A stretch of 64,000 nt of DNA from Vasconcelosia minhoensis LEGE 07310 (GTDB taxonomy: Bacteria; Cyanobacteriota; Cyanobacteriia; Phormidesmidales; Phormidesmidaceae), in assembly GCF_015207255.1 (NCBI RefSeq), contig NZ_JADEXG010000016.1:25042-89041 (forward strand), given 5' to 3'. The stretch's first letter is position 1; each line of letters begins with the position of its first letter. The notes below the pieces were generated by a model. The model worked only from the letters and a program-made list of their open reading frames with translations, searched no databases and was not told the origin of the DNA. The translations under genes were made by a program, and so were the position numbers. Below, one piece after another: positions 53,490-61,439 of the stretch.

Positions 53490-54458
53490 CTAATCTTCTA
53501 TTAATTTCTCAGCTTCTAAAAAGGCAACAATTTTTCGATAAAAAGGCAGACCCTTTCCTCGGCTGTCCGCAGCTGTGGCGACTACAGACAGGGTTTCAAT
53601 CAGTGACCCACGAGCAGCTTCGAGGACGAGATCGAGGAGCGATGATAAATCGTTCTCTGAGCGCTGTGCTTTCACTAACGCCCCAATGTAGTCCTGACGC
53701 CGCTGATTCGGAATCACAACAATCGGGAAGCTTGCTCTAATCAGCAGCAAATTCATCAGCAATCGTCCCGTTCGTCCATTGCCATCACGAAAGGGATGAA
53801 TCGAGACAAAGCGATAATGAGCCTCTGCCGCATACTCAATCGGGTGCAGGCTCTCTGGCGCAGCCGCTAACCATTGAACAAACTCAGCCATCAGCTCTGG
53901 CAGCTGATAGTGAGGCGGGTAAACATAATTTGTCCCAGCGGCTTTCACGTCGAGCTGCCGATAACGGCCCGCTTCCATCGGTGAGATCTTGCGGATGACT
54001 AAGCTATGAATCTGACGTATTTCCCATTCGCCAATGGAAGTCTCCACCTGAGCCAGGGTTTCGATGTAGTCAATCGCCTCTTTGTGCCCAATGACTTCTA
54101 AATGCTCTGCCAGAGTTTTGCCACCAATGGTGATGCCCTTCGAAAGCACCAGTTCAGTTTCACTTTGGGTCAGGGTATTGCCTTCGATGGCATTAGAGTT
54201 GTAGGTGAAGCGCACGTCGTAACGCTGCTTCAGCTCTGCCAGGACAGCAGGGGACAGAGGCCGAAAGCTATCCAGCCAGCCTTTCATTTGATCGATTTGG
54301 GCCAGGTCGGCAGGCATCGTCATCTCAGCAGACAGCATTTGTGCCACTACCGAGTCTATACGCCAGCGGGGATGGGCCTTGAGCTGCCGCAGTAAGGCGT
54401 CATAAAGCTCAGCCGCTGAGTCATTCTGGCAAAGTTTCGGTCTAACGGTTGACCCCAT
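53490..54458 (-). CDS. Fic-domain protein (AMP transferase fold)
   Basis: A 322-residue protein with the Fic motif HPFRDGNGRTGR (221-232), the catalytic site that moves AMP or another phosphate group onto target proteins. The inhibitory helix motif [S/T]xxxE[G/N] is seen as SNAIEGN (88-94), placing it in the class that carries its own N-terminal inhibitor. The C-terminus ends in FYRKIVAFLEAEKLIED and could be slightly shortened. The target is unknown. The gene stands alone and reads toward the DUF559 region. Confidence 0.92.
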   Translation of the reverse strand: MGSTVRPKLCQNDSAAELYDALLRQLKAHPRWRIDSVVAQMLSAEMTMPADLAQIDQMKGWLDSFRPLSPAVLAELKQRYDVRFTYNSNAIEGNTLTQSETELVLSKGITIGGKTLAEHLEVIGHKEAIDYIETLAQVETSIGEWEIRQIHSLVIRKISPMEAGRYRQLDVKAAGTNYVYPPHYQLPELMAEFVQWLAAAPESLHPIEYAAEAHYRFVSIHPFRDGNGRTGRLLMNLLLIRASFPIVVIPNQRRQDYIGALVKAQRSENDLSSLLDLVLEAARGSLIETLSVVATAADSRGKGLPFYRKIVAFLEAEKLIED

Positions 54459-54555
54459 TATGCGACTTCTCGATAGCAGAATACTGACATTATAGAAACG
54501 CTACTGGAATAGTAGGCCATCGGTATACTTGAACTATCACCTCGGATGCATAACA

Positions 54556-54750
54556 ATGACTCAATCTCCCGATAATCTTACTCCTTAGGTTGAACTGAAA
54601 CTGTATGAGCCTGGCACGGGGCTGCCAATCGTCAGCGTTTGGGCTCGTGAGTCTGCCGATGTCCGCCGGAGCCTGACTTTCCTGCATCTGCGATCGCACG
54701 CAACCCATCAGAGAAACCGTAGGCGAAAAGCAGCTTACAGCGAAGCCTGA
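54556..54750 (+). pseudogene. Possible gene remnant with an in-frame stop
   Basis: Starting at ATG 54556 the frame runs to TGA 54748-54750 with one TAG at 54586-54588. After the TAG it reads VELKLYEPGTGLPIVSVWA and an Arg-rich tail, which is protein-like for about 30 residues. No family was recognised. It occupies the 330-base space between the Fic and Uma2 genes. It may be chance; confidence is low. Confidence 0.25.
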
Positions 54751-54792
54751 CGTACAACCTATAATTGAGGCATCGCTTTTTCGCATGACGCT

Positions 54793-55440
54793 ATGGTAAC
54801 GCTACAGCTCTGTCAGCTCCAGGTTCCTCCCGGTCAGCGTTTACTACTCCACGATGTCAGCTGGGCCGAGTTTGAGGCGATTCTAGAAGAACTTGGAGAG
54901 CATCGTACGGCTCGCGTTGCCTATGATTCTGGCATATTAGAAATTATGGCTCCGCTACCTGAGCATGAGTATTTCAAAGAAACTATTGGCGATGCAGTTA
55001 AAGACATTGCCGAAACGCTAGAGCAGAATTACGAAAGCTATGGTTCAGCGACCTGGCGACGGCAGGCAAAGCAGGCCGGACTAGAGCCCGATAACTGCTT
55101 TTACTTCCAGAACGAAGCCTTGGTTCGCGGCAAGCTGCACGTTGACCTCAGCCAAGACCCACCCCCCGACCTAGCGCTTGAGATTGACGTGACCAGCAAG
55201 TCTCTCGATCGCTTTCCTATCTATGCTCGGCTCAGGGTTCCCGAGATTTGGTGCTATGACGATGGAACGCTCAGCATCTATCTACTCCAGCAGGATCGGT
55301 ATGTGCAAACTGAGCAAAGTCAGGCGTTTCCATCCCTGAGAGTTCAGGAGCTGCCGCAGCTGATTGAGGCTTATCGCGATCGCGGCAGGCTTGCCCTGCG
55401 CCGAGCCGTCAGAGCATGGGTCAAGGAGCAAGCAAACTAG
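54793..55440 (+). CDS. Uma2 family (DUF820) protein, tandem copy 1
   Basis: A 215-residue Uma2 protein with LEPDNCFYFQNEALVRGK, PPPDLALEIDVTSKSLDRFP and VPEIWCYDDGTLSIYLL (PD...E.D...K core). It begins MVTLQLCQLQVPPGQRLLL. The following gene is a close duplicate of the same length, starting 3 bases after its stop, so the pair arose by tandem duplication and is probably one transcript. Confidence 0.87.
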   Translation: MVTLQLCQLQVPPGQRLLLHDVSWAEFEAILEELGEHRTARVAYDSGILEIMAPLPEHEYFKETIGDAVKDIAETLEQNYESYGSATWRRQAKQAGLEPDNCFYFQNEALVRGKLHVDLSQDPPPDLALEIDVTSKSLDRFPIYARLRVPEIWCYDDGTLSIYLLQQDRYVQTEQSQAFPSLRVQELPQLIEAYRDRGRLALRRAVRAWVKEQAN

Positions 55441-55443
55441 CCG

Positions 55444-56091
55444 ATGGTAACCCTACAGCTCCGACAGTTAGAGGTTCCCCCGGGTCGGCGACTGCTGCTC
55501 CGCGATGTCAGCTGGGCTGAGTTCGAGGCCATTCTAGAAGAGCTGGGAGAGCATCGCGGCTCCCGAATCGCCTATGACCATAGACTGCTAGAAATTATGG
55601 CTCCGCTACCTGAACATGAGTACTTTAAGCAGTCCATTAGCATTGCCATTGAAGACATTGCCGAAGCGCTCAATCAGGACTACGAAAGCTATGGTTCGAC
55701 GACCTGGCGGCGAAAGGCTGAGCAGGCGGGACTGGAACCGGATAACTGTTTCTACTTCCAAAATGAGGCTCTGGTTCGGGGCAAACTCAATTTTGACCTC
55801 GATCGAGATCCGCCCCCAGACCTGGCGCTGGAAATTGACATCACCCGTCAGTCGCTAGATCGCTTTCCTATCTATGCTCGGCTAGGGATTCCCGAGGTCT
55901 GGCGTTATGAGGATGGCAGACTCAGTATTTATCTGCTCCAGCAAGACCAGTATGTCCTGACAGAGCAAAGCCAGGTTTTTCCATCCCTGAGCGTGCGGGA
56001 GCTGCCGCAGCTGATTGAGGCACATCGCGATCGCGGCAGACTTGCCCTGCGCCGAGCTGTCAGAGCATGGGTCAGGGAGCAAATCAGATAG
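55444..56091 (+). CDS. Uma2 family (DUF820) protein, tandem copy 2
   Basis: A 215-residue paralogue of the preceding gene, alignable without gaps and identical at most positions. The nuclease-like core is kept (LEPDNCFYFQNEALVRGK, PPPDLALEIDITRQSLDRFP), but the motif Lys of copy 1 (TSKS) is Arg-Gln here (TRQS). That may mean altered or lost activity in one copy. Function of the family is unknown. Confidence 0.87.
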   Translation: MVTLQLRQLEVPPGRRLLLRDVSWAEFEAILEELGEHRGSRIAYDHRLLEIMAPLPEHEYFKQSISIAIEDIAEALNQDYESYGSTTWRRKAEQAGLEPDNCFYFQNEALVRGKLNFDLDRDPPPDLALEIDITRQSLDRFPIYARLGIPEVWRYEDGRLSIYLLQQDQYVLTEQSQVFPSLSVRELPQLIEAHRDRGRLALRRAVRAWVREQIR

Positions 56092-56171
56092 CGCCTAAGC
56101 CCATAAAAACAAGCCCCATCCCAAACAACAAATAAGGAACTTACCTATCCACCCTCTACCCTATCCCCCTA

Positions 56172-56905
56172 ATGGCCTCCCCCTTCCCCGGCATGGATCC
56201 CTATCTCGAAAATCCAGCACTGTGGTCATCAGTCCACAGCCGACTGATTGTCACAATTGCGGACGCCCTCGTTGACTATCTCAGCGAAAAATACCGGGTT
56301 GAGGTGGAAAAGCGGGTCTATTTCAGCAGTGACAGTGAAAGTGTGCTAGTCGGGATTCCTGATGTGACTGTTTCTGCGGGCCGCTCGGCTACGAGCGACA
56401 GCGCTACGGCGACTTTGCCAGCGCAGCCCGAGCAGGTGACGGTACCCTTAGCCGAAGAAGTCACCGAGCGCTATTTGGAAATTCGTGAAGTCGCGACGGG
56501 AATGGTAGCAACGGTGATTGAGCTGCTGTCGCCTAAAAATAAACGACCCGGAGAGGGGCGGATTGCCTACCTGCGAAAGCGAAATCGGGTGTTGGCCAGC
56601 GCCTCGCACCTGATAGAGATTGACCTGCTGCGGAGCGGACAGCCGCCGCCCATGTCGGGCCAGCAGCCAAGTGACATCGAATTTTGGTCAGCCGAGCCGA
56701 CCGCCGCCCCACGGCTGACCTCTATGGGTTTGGCCTGCGACAGCCAATTCCCCCGTTTCCTGTACCGCTGATGGCAGAGGAGGCGGAGCCAATTTTGGAG
56801 CTTCAGCCGCTGTTGGATAGGGTCTATGAGAAGGGCCGATATCACCTGGCGATTGACTACAGCCCGCCAGCTGTGCCGCCAGTGGCTGAGCAGAATAAGG
56901 TTTAG
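56172..56905 (+). pseudogene. DUF4058 protein broken by a one-base deletion
   Basis: The first frame (from 56172) matches DUF4058: ASPFPGMDPYLENPALWSSVH, ERYLEIREVATGMVATVIELLSPKNKRPGEGR. After QQPSD the family sequence continues in another frame as RILVSRADRRPTADLYGFGL, PPFPVPL and YHLAIDYSPPAVPP up to TAG 56903-56905. Restoring one base between 56675 and 56676 (GAC-AT to GAC-TAT) rejoins them exactly. The alternative product of the first frame ends at 56771. Either a true recent frameshift or a sequencing error. Function of DUF4058 is unknown. Confidence 0.85.
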
Positions 56906-57104
56906 GTCACGCAATTGTCCTGAGGAGAGGCTCCGCTAACGCGCCTGTCCCCACGTTTTTTCAAGTCTGACCTGGCTTACCTGGGGCTGCGAAGGAGTAA
57001 TCCAGACTGGGTTAGGCGCGATCGCGACCTAGACGATTTGGCCATGCAGTTCAGTCAGGCACCATCAAATAGCAGAAGTCAGGACGAGCGCTTGGTGAAA
57101 CAAA

Positions 57105-57139
57105 GTTTCCGTCCCCTTGCGGGGAATTGGAGCTGAAAG
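57105..57139. repeat. Isolated CRISPR repeat copy
   Basis: A 35-base sequence identical to the array repeat at 58125-59429 except for one base (AATTGGAGCT for AATTTGAGCT). It lies 985 bases left of the array, beyond its leader-distal end, with no second repeat beside it. It overlaps the first codons of the VOC-family frame. Confidence 0.95.
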
Positions 57140-57563
57140 TTACACCCTGATGGTTTCAGACCTGGAGATTGCCCGCCAGTTTTATGAAGGAGATCTGCAG
57201 CTAACGGTGGCGGAGGTCCCCCTGCACTACTACTACAACTACGAGCAAACCCTGGGCTTGTCAGGGATTGACCCCCTCTACATGTCAGCAGACCTAGGTC
57301 GCCCTGCCGCCCAGAGCTTCAATGACGACGGCCTCTGGTATCAGCTCAAAAAAAATATGCAGCTCCATGTGATTACCGGAGCCAATTTGAGTGAGAAAAA
57401 TCGACAACGCCATGTTTGCTTTGATCGCGACTGTCTCGAACAGGTGCTGATGCGGGCTCAGAACCAGCATGTTAAATATAAAATTCGCCGGGAGAAGCCG
57501 TTGAATTTTCTCGTCAAGGATTATCAAGGACGGGTGATCGAAATGTCTGAGATCTCAAACTAA
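57117..57563 (+). CDS. VOC-superfamily protein whose 5' end is a CRISPR repeat
   Basis: 148 residues if TTG 57117 is the start, or 137 from ATG 57150. The body has the glyoxalase/VOC pattern: YTLMVSDLEIARQFYEGDLQLTVAE, an internal RHVCFDRDCLEQVLMRA and LNFLVKDYQGRVIEMSEI (second-half metal or edge strand). VOC proteins are small metal-dependent lyases or dioxygenase-like enzymes, or binding proteins; the substrate is unknown. The first eight codons lie in the isolated CRISPR repeat, so the original start region was replaced or the repeat was captured. Expression is uncertain. Confidence 0.7.
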   Translation: MRGIGAESYTLMVSDLEIARQFYEGDLQLTVAEVPLHYYYNYEQTLGLSGIDPLYMSADLGRPAAQSFNDDGLWYQLKKNMQLHVITGANLSEKNRQRHVCFDRDCLEQVLMRAQNQHVKYKIRREKPLNFLVKDYQGRVIEMSEISN

Positions 57564-57582
57564 GCAAACCAGCCCCTCCTGG

Positions 57583-57894
57583 CTAGGAATTTCTTAAGTA
57601 TTCCGTATTCTCAGCAGTCCGACCGGTATTCTTTGCAGTCCGAAATGCAACCACCAGGGTTTCTAGAATGATCCGGGCCAGAATCACATTAAACAAAAAT
57701 AGTAGGGGTGCCAAGATTAAGGCCCCTAAACCCTGAGCAATTCCAGCTCTAAAGCCCGCTAGAAGAATACTCAGCGATCCCAGTCCAGCGAAGAAAATAG
57801 CCAGTCCATAGAGAAAGCCCACCAGCCTCAGAGCAATAAACTCGGAGAATGAGAAATCAAATAACAGCTGGAAAAAACCTTTAGACCTTGCCAT
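57583..57894 (-). CDS. DUF4282 membrane protein
   Basis: A 103-residue protein with FFQLLFDFSFSEFIALRLVG leading into two or three hydrophobic helices (GLAIFFAGLGSLSILLAG, ALILAPLLFLFNVILAR) and ILETLVVAFRTAKNT at the end. This is the DUF4282 pattern of small inner-membrane proteins of unknown role. It reads away from the array and is convergent with the VOC gene. Confidence 0.8.
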   Translation of the reverse strand: MARSKGFFQLLFDFSFSEFIALRLVGFLYGLAIFFAGLGSLSILLAGFRAGIAQGLGALILAPLLFLFNVILARIILETLVVAFRTAKNTGRTAENTEYLRNS

Positions 57895-58124
57895 ATAGTT
57901 TCTCAGGTATCGTCAAGGGTTAAGATAAGCCTAAAGTAGGGGGATTTGCTTAAAATTTTTAGAAAATCGATTTTTTCTTAACCTTATTGTCCAAATCCTC
58001 AAGCCATCCTTAGTTGGCTCCCCCAGCAAGAATGAGTAACCCTACCAGGGAGCCGCTGTTCCAGATACTGTGCAGCAACATAGAGGCCAGGAGATTGCGC
58101 GATCGCGTATAGACAACCCCCAGA

Positions 58125-59429
58125 GTTTCCGTCCCCTTGCGGGGAATTTGAGCTGAAAGCTCTTGCAGGAGTCAGCCTCTGGAAAAAAGCCACTCCAAAG
58201 TGGTTTCCGTCCCCTTGCGGGGAATTTGAGCTGAAAGGTCCGGGTTCTACTCGGGTGGCTCACTCACCGGAGTGAGTGTTTCCGTCCCCTTGCGGGGAAT
58301 TTGAGCTGAAAGAATCAATCTTCTCCAGATCCTAGAAGATCAGCTTGGCGCGTTTCCGTCCCCTTGCGGGGAATTTGAGCTGAAAGAAATCGCGACTCTT
58401 TCGGATTTCAGAAACCTTCTCCTGTTTCCGTCCCCTTGCGGGGAATTTTAGCTGAAAGATCCAACTCAATGGGTTGGTTACGACCAATCCGACGGGATGG
58501 TTTCCGTCCCCTTGCGGGGAATTTGAGCTGAAAGCTCCATGTGGGACCGCGATGCCGGGGTGGAGCTCCACCTGTTTCCGTCCCCTTGCGGGGAATTTGA
58601 GCTGAGAGGTTTCAGGAGTTGGTTATTCTAATTTCTGGTCCATCGGGTTTCCGTCCCCTTGCGGGGAATTTGAGCTGAAAGCAATTCTACTAATGCGACG
58701 GCTACAATGTCGTTGGATGGAGTTTCCGTCCCCTTGCGGGGAATTTGAGCTGAAAGTCCGTCTTCAACGCAGCTGTGTGCAATGCAGCTGCTGGGGGTTT
58801 CCGTCCCCTTGCGGGGAATTTGAGCTGAAAGTTTCCCAGTAACGCGACGATGACTAGTGGGTGGAAGCAGGCTGAAGCCGAGTTAGTTTCCGTCCCCTTG
58901 CGGGGAATTTGAGCTGAAAGCTCTTTCGAAAGGATTCGTGTTATGAGTTTTTCTAAGGGTTTCCGTCCCCTTGCGGGGAATTTGAGCTGAAAGAGTGCGA
59001 GTGAGGTAGACGCGGCTGGGATTGAGTTTCCGTCCCCTTGCGGGGAATTTGAGCTGAAAGTAACTTCTCAACCTCAGACTTTTCTTCAGAAGCTAAGGGT
59101 TTCCGTCCCCTTGCGGGGAATTTGAGCTGAAAGTTAGGTGAACATTCACATCGGGGGGAATACCCCCAAAGGAGGTTTCCGTCCCCTTGCGGGGAATTTG
59201 AGCTGAAAGATTTTCCGCCCTCGCTCTCACCGCTTTCGCTTTCGCTTGTTTCCGTCCCCTTGCGGGGAATTTGAGCTGAAAGCGAGGCCTCGCTCACATT
59301 CCATTTTGATTGGAATGAGAGTTTCCGTCCCCTTGCGGGGAATTTGAGCTGAAAGGCAATACTCCTGATCATCCTCTCCCTCGTGGGAGGAGGAGTTTCC
59401 GTCCCCTTGCGGGGAATTTGAGCTGAAAG
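58125..59429 (-). CRISPR. CRISPR array: 18 repeats of 35 bp, 17 spacers
   Basis: Plus-strand repeat starts GTTTCCGTCCCCTTGCGGGG and ends TTTGAGCTGAAAG. Repeats start at 58125, 58203, 58278, 58352, 58424, 58500, 58574, 58647, 58722, 58797, 58886, 58959, 59026, 59099, 59175, 59248, 59321 and 59395. Spacers are mostly 37-43 bases, with outliers of 54 (58832-58885) and 32 (58994-59025). Read on the minus strand each repeat has a CCCCGCAAGGGG hairpin and ends GACGGAAAC, the usual 5'-handle style, so transcription should run right to left from a leader near cas2. Repeats at 58424 and 58574 carry one substitution each, both in the older, leader-distal half. The hairpin plus GGAAAC end fits Cas6 cutting at the stem base. 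Confidence 0.97.
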
Positions 59430-59676
59430 CCCTCTCTGAGGAAGCCTTGCCTGGAGCTGATTCTAGCGGGCAAATCTCCAGAGGTCAAGTCTGAGGACGG
59501 AATGCTCCACTCAGCCGACCTGATTGGCCTTTTTCAGGCTCTGAAAGCTAGATACAGCAAGGCATCTCCATAGGTCAACGAAACTATGCGGTTTTCAAGG
59601 TTCGCAGGGGGTGTGGAGGCGGGCTACCTTCAGGAATAACCTACCTTAGTTCTCAGCCATCTGCGAGCTGACTTAA
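59430..59676 (-). promoter_or_regulatory. CRISPR leader region
   Basis: The 247 bases between the first (newest) repeat and cas2 hold no complete gene and should contain the array promoter, read leftward. On the minus strand it includes CGAACCTTGAAAACCGCATA. A partial repeat end CTGAAAG occurs at 59541-59547. A 47-codon plus-strand frame from 59430 to TAG 59571-59573 has protein-like composition (LELILAGKSPEVKSEDGML, SADLIGLFQALKARYSK) and may be debris of another gene. Confidence 0.6.
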
Positions 59677-59952
59677 CTAAATGACATACGATTCTGGCGG
59701 TGGTTCTGGGGGCGGGCTGCCGATGGTCAGCGCTCTGGCCAGCGCATTCACCGGCACCCAATACAGCCTGACATTATCTTCGTCTGGCTTTACCCGCCGT
59801 GCTATCCGCTGATGCAGCGCCTTCATCTCTGCCAGGCTTAAATAGCATTCAAATACGCTTTCCTGCACCCGGCGACCATAGCCTTCCAAAAAAGTCGACA
59901 GCTTAGTGCGCCGCCGATCGTCGGCAATATCGTAAACCACTAGCACTAGCAT
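59677..59952 (-). CDS. cas2: CRISPR-associated endonuclease Cas2
   Basis: A 91-residue ferredoxin-like protein: MLVLVVYDIADDRRRTKLSTFLEGYGRRVQESVFECYLS with the conserved Asp 8, then a basic helix and a C-terminal strand (NVRLYWVPVN). Cas2 dimers hold two Cas1 dimers in the spacer-integration complex. The tail after about residue 80 is Pro-rich (PPPEPPPESYVI). It overlaps the upstream Cas1-like stop by one base. Because Cas1 is reduced to a remnant, Cas2 lacks its usual partner in this window. Confidence 0.93.
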   Translation of the reverse strand: MLVLVVYDIADDRRRTKLSTFLEGYGRRVQESVFECYLSLAEMKALHQRIARRVKPDEDNVRLYWVPVNALARALTIGSPPPEPPPESYVI

Positions 59953-60275
59953 CAGCTCACCTTCCGATAGGCTTCATAGGGCATCTCTCCCATCACCGCC
60001 CGCTTGTAGCGCTGTACCTGCAGCTGTAATGCCCGCCGATAGGAAACAGATGCCTGCACATCGGGGTGGGAAATCGTCTGACCAAAAATAATGGGATTCA
60101 AGCCCCGCCCTTTTAGGACGGCTTTGCTCAAATTATACATAAAACTCATACAGCCTTTATACGGCAAGGCTTTCAAGGGTTTATAATAGAGTTGCGTCGA
60201 GATTCGATAACCAAGAAATCGCCGCTCAGTCGCGGAAGGACATTCTGAGACTTTAAACGGACGTGGAGTAGGCAT
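59952..60275 (-). pseudogene. cas1: Cas1 C-terminal remnant (part of a deleted RT-Cas1 gene)
   Basis: A 107-residue frame whose last 40 or so residues (SHPDVQASVSYRRALQLQVQ, RYKRAVMGEMPYEAYRKV) look like the extreme C-terminus of type III Cas1. The first 65 residues (RRFLGYRISTQLYYKPLKAL, GCMSFMYNLSKAVLKGRG) are not recognisable as Cas1; FLGY could be debris of a reverse transcriptase thumb. The catalytic Glu, His and Asp of Cas1 are all missing. Its stop overlaps cas2 by one base, as intact cas1-cas2 pairs do. Upstream lies an RT N-terminal fragment (60367-60489). Confidence 0.7.
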
Positions 60276-60366
60276 AAGACCTTTTTGGAGGCAATCTACG
60301 CTGAAGCGTCAACCCCATTCAGCGACCATCCCTAATCGGGTGGCGTGGTGAGGAATCCTCGTGCAT

Positions 60367-60489
60367 TTATGCCGAGGAGGATGTCAAGGTTTCTTTATCG
60401 ACCCCAGCGCAGCCCCGATTCTTCGCTACTTTTTCCCAGGCCAGCTGAAAATTTTCAGGATTCAAAAACTGCAGCAGGCGATCGGTCAT
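60367..60489 (-). pseudogene. Reverse-transcriptase N-terminal remnant
   Basis: From ATG 60489 the minus strand encodes 40 residues, MTDRLLQFLNPENFQLAWEK then VAKNRGCAGVDKETL, ending in TAA at 60367-60369. This is the start of a group II intron-like reverse transcriptase (RT0/RT1, ...VxxNxGxxGVD...), the type found fused to or beside Cas1 in type III loci. All catalytic parts (the YADD box) are absent. About 90 bases separate the stop from the Cas1-remnant frame. I infer an RT-Cas1 gene that lost most of its interior. Confidence 0.65.
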
Positions 60490-60537
60490 GGGGACTGCTG
60501 ATGGGTGGATATGCTATGTCACGCAGCGGATCTAGCA

Positions 60538-61416
60538 CTACTGAAATCCCTGAGATTTAATCGGCTTTATACTGTAGGACAGGCTTACTTTCTTTAGCTG
60601 AGAGCCGATGATCTTGCTATCGGAATCGTATTGGCTCCCCAGATATTCCAAATACCGGTCGGGCGCAGTACAGGCCAGCACCATACCTGCGGTCATCGAT
60701 TTGGTACCGCCTGTATAGTCAGCAACAATATCAGAGGCTTCCAGACCAATTTGCTTCTCAGCCTCGCTATAGACTTGGTCAACAAGCTGGCGACTGCGGT
60801 TCGGGTCATGAATTCGATCGGGCTCCAGCATAATCAGCCGAATGTGTAAGGCTAGATTGGTCTGATCGGCTGGTGGTATGAGCTGGTCAGCGTTCTCATA
60901 AATCTTAAAAGGAATCGGTATGCTGGCATATTGCTGCGCTAGCGAGTGCAAGAAGGCTTTCGTCGTTTCTAAGGAATCTGGAGTACAAATCAGCCAACAG
61001 TAGCGTAGATTCCCCCGCCCGTCCCACCAGTGATGATTGATCGCAATTTCAGCTGGGGTCTCTCGCCCAGACCTGGGAATGCTTGGGATTGCCACCAAGC
61101 CCTTGAAGGTCTCCGTCATTTCCGCAACGTATTTCACCTGAATCTCTTCCCGTCCTAAGAGCCCCCGTATTCGCTCAGAAAAGTCGGTAAAGTAAACGCT
61201 GACTAAAATAAATATGCCGATGATGACTAAAATACCAATTTGAAAGGCTATTTTATTCAGCCCAAATTTTGTTTCTATCCAATTTCCTAACGTATCTAGC
61301 AGAAGCACCGACATGCCACTACTAATGATACCTAGCCCAAAGATGCCAACGAGCAAAAAGGCTAAAAAGTTTTTACGCGGATCTGCGATCGCTTCCAAAA
61401 TCGGATTACGCTGCAT
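60538..61416 (-). CDS. Two-helix membrane protein with CARF-like domain; candidate type III effector
   Basis: A 292-residue protein. Two hydrophobic helices lie near the N-terminus (about 17-43 NFLAFLLVGIFGLGIISSG and 56-77 IAFQIGILVIIGIFILVSV), with the rest cytoplasmic. The soluble part ends in a Rossmann-like domain with DYTGGTKSMTAGM (233-245), the D.TGGTK.M..G motif of CARF proteins that bind cyclic oligoadenylates made by Cas10. An earlier strand-loop YCWLICTPDSLETTKAFLHSL (about 143-163) fits the first CARF motif. No HEPN or PD-D/ExK nuclease is fused. By analogy to Cam1-type membrane CARF effectors it may form a second-messenger-gated pore or depolarise the membrane. Arrangement with cas genes on one strand supports this. 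Confidence 0.75.
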   Translation of the reverse strand: MQRNPILEAIADPRKNFLAFLLVGIFGLGIISSGMSVLLLDTLGNWIETKFGLNKIAFQIGILVIIGIFILVSVYFTDFSERIRGLLGREEIQVKYVAEMTETFKGLVAIPSIPRSGRETPAEIAINHHWWDGRGNLRYCWLICTPDSLETTKAFLHSLAQQYASIPIPFKIYENADQLIPPADQTNLALHIRLIMLEPDRIHDPNRSRQLVDQVYSEAEKQIGLEASDIVADYTGGTKSMTAGMVLACTAPDRYLEYLGSQYDSDSKIIGSQLKKVSLSYSIKPIKSQGFQ

Positions 61417-61439
61417 CGAAAACTATCTCCCCAATTTAG

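Noticed and set aside
58042..59372. Minus-strand open frames rich in FQLKFPARGRK and SAQIPRKGTE
   Set aside because: These are translations of the CRISPR repeat in different frames, not proteins.
60345..60560. Plus-strand frame of 71 aa over the RT remnant
   Set aside because: It is antisense to the recognisable RT N-terminus and has no protein-like features.
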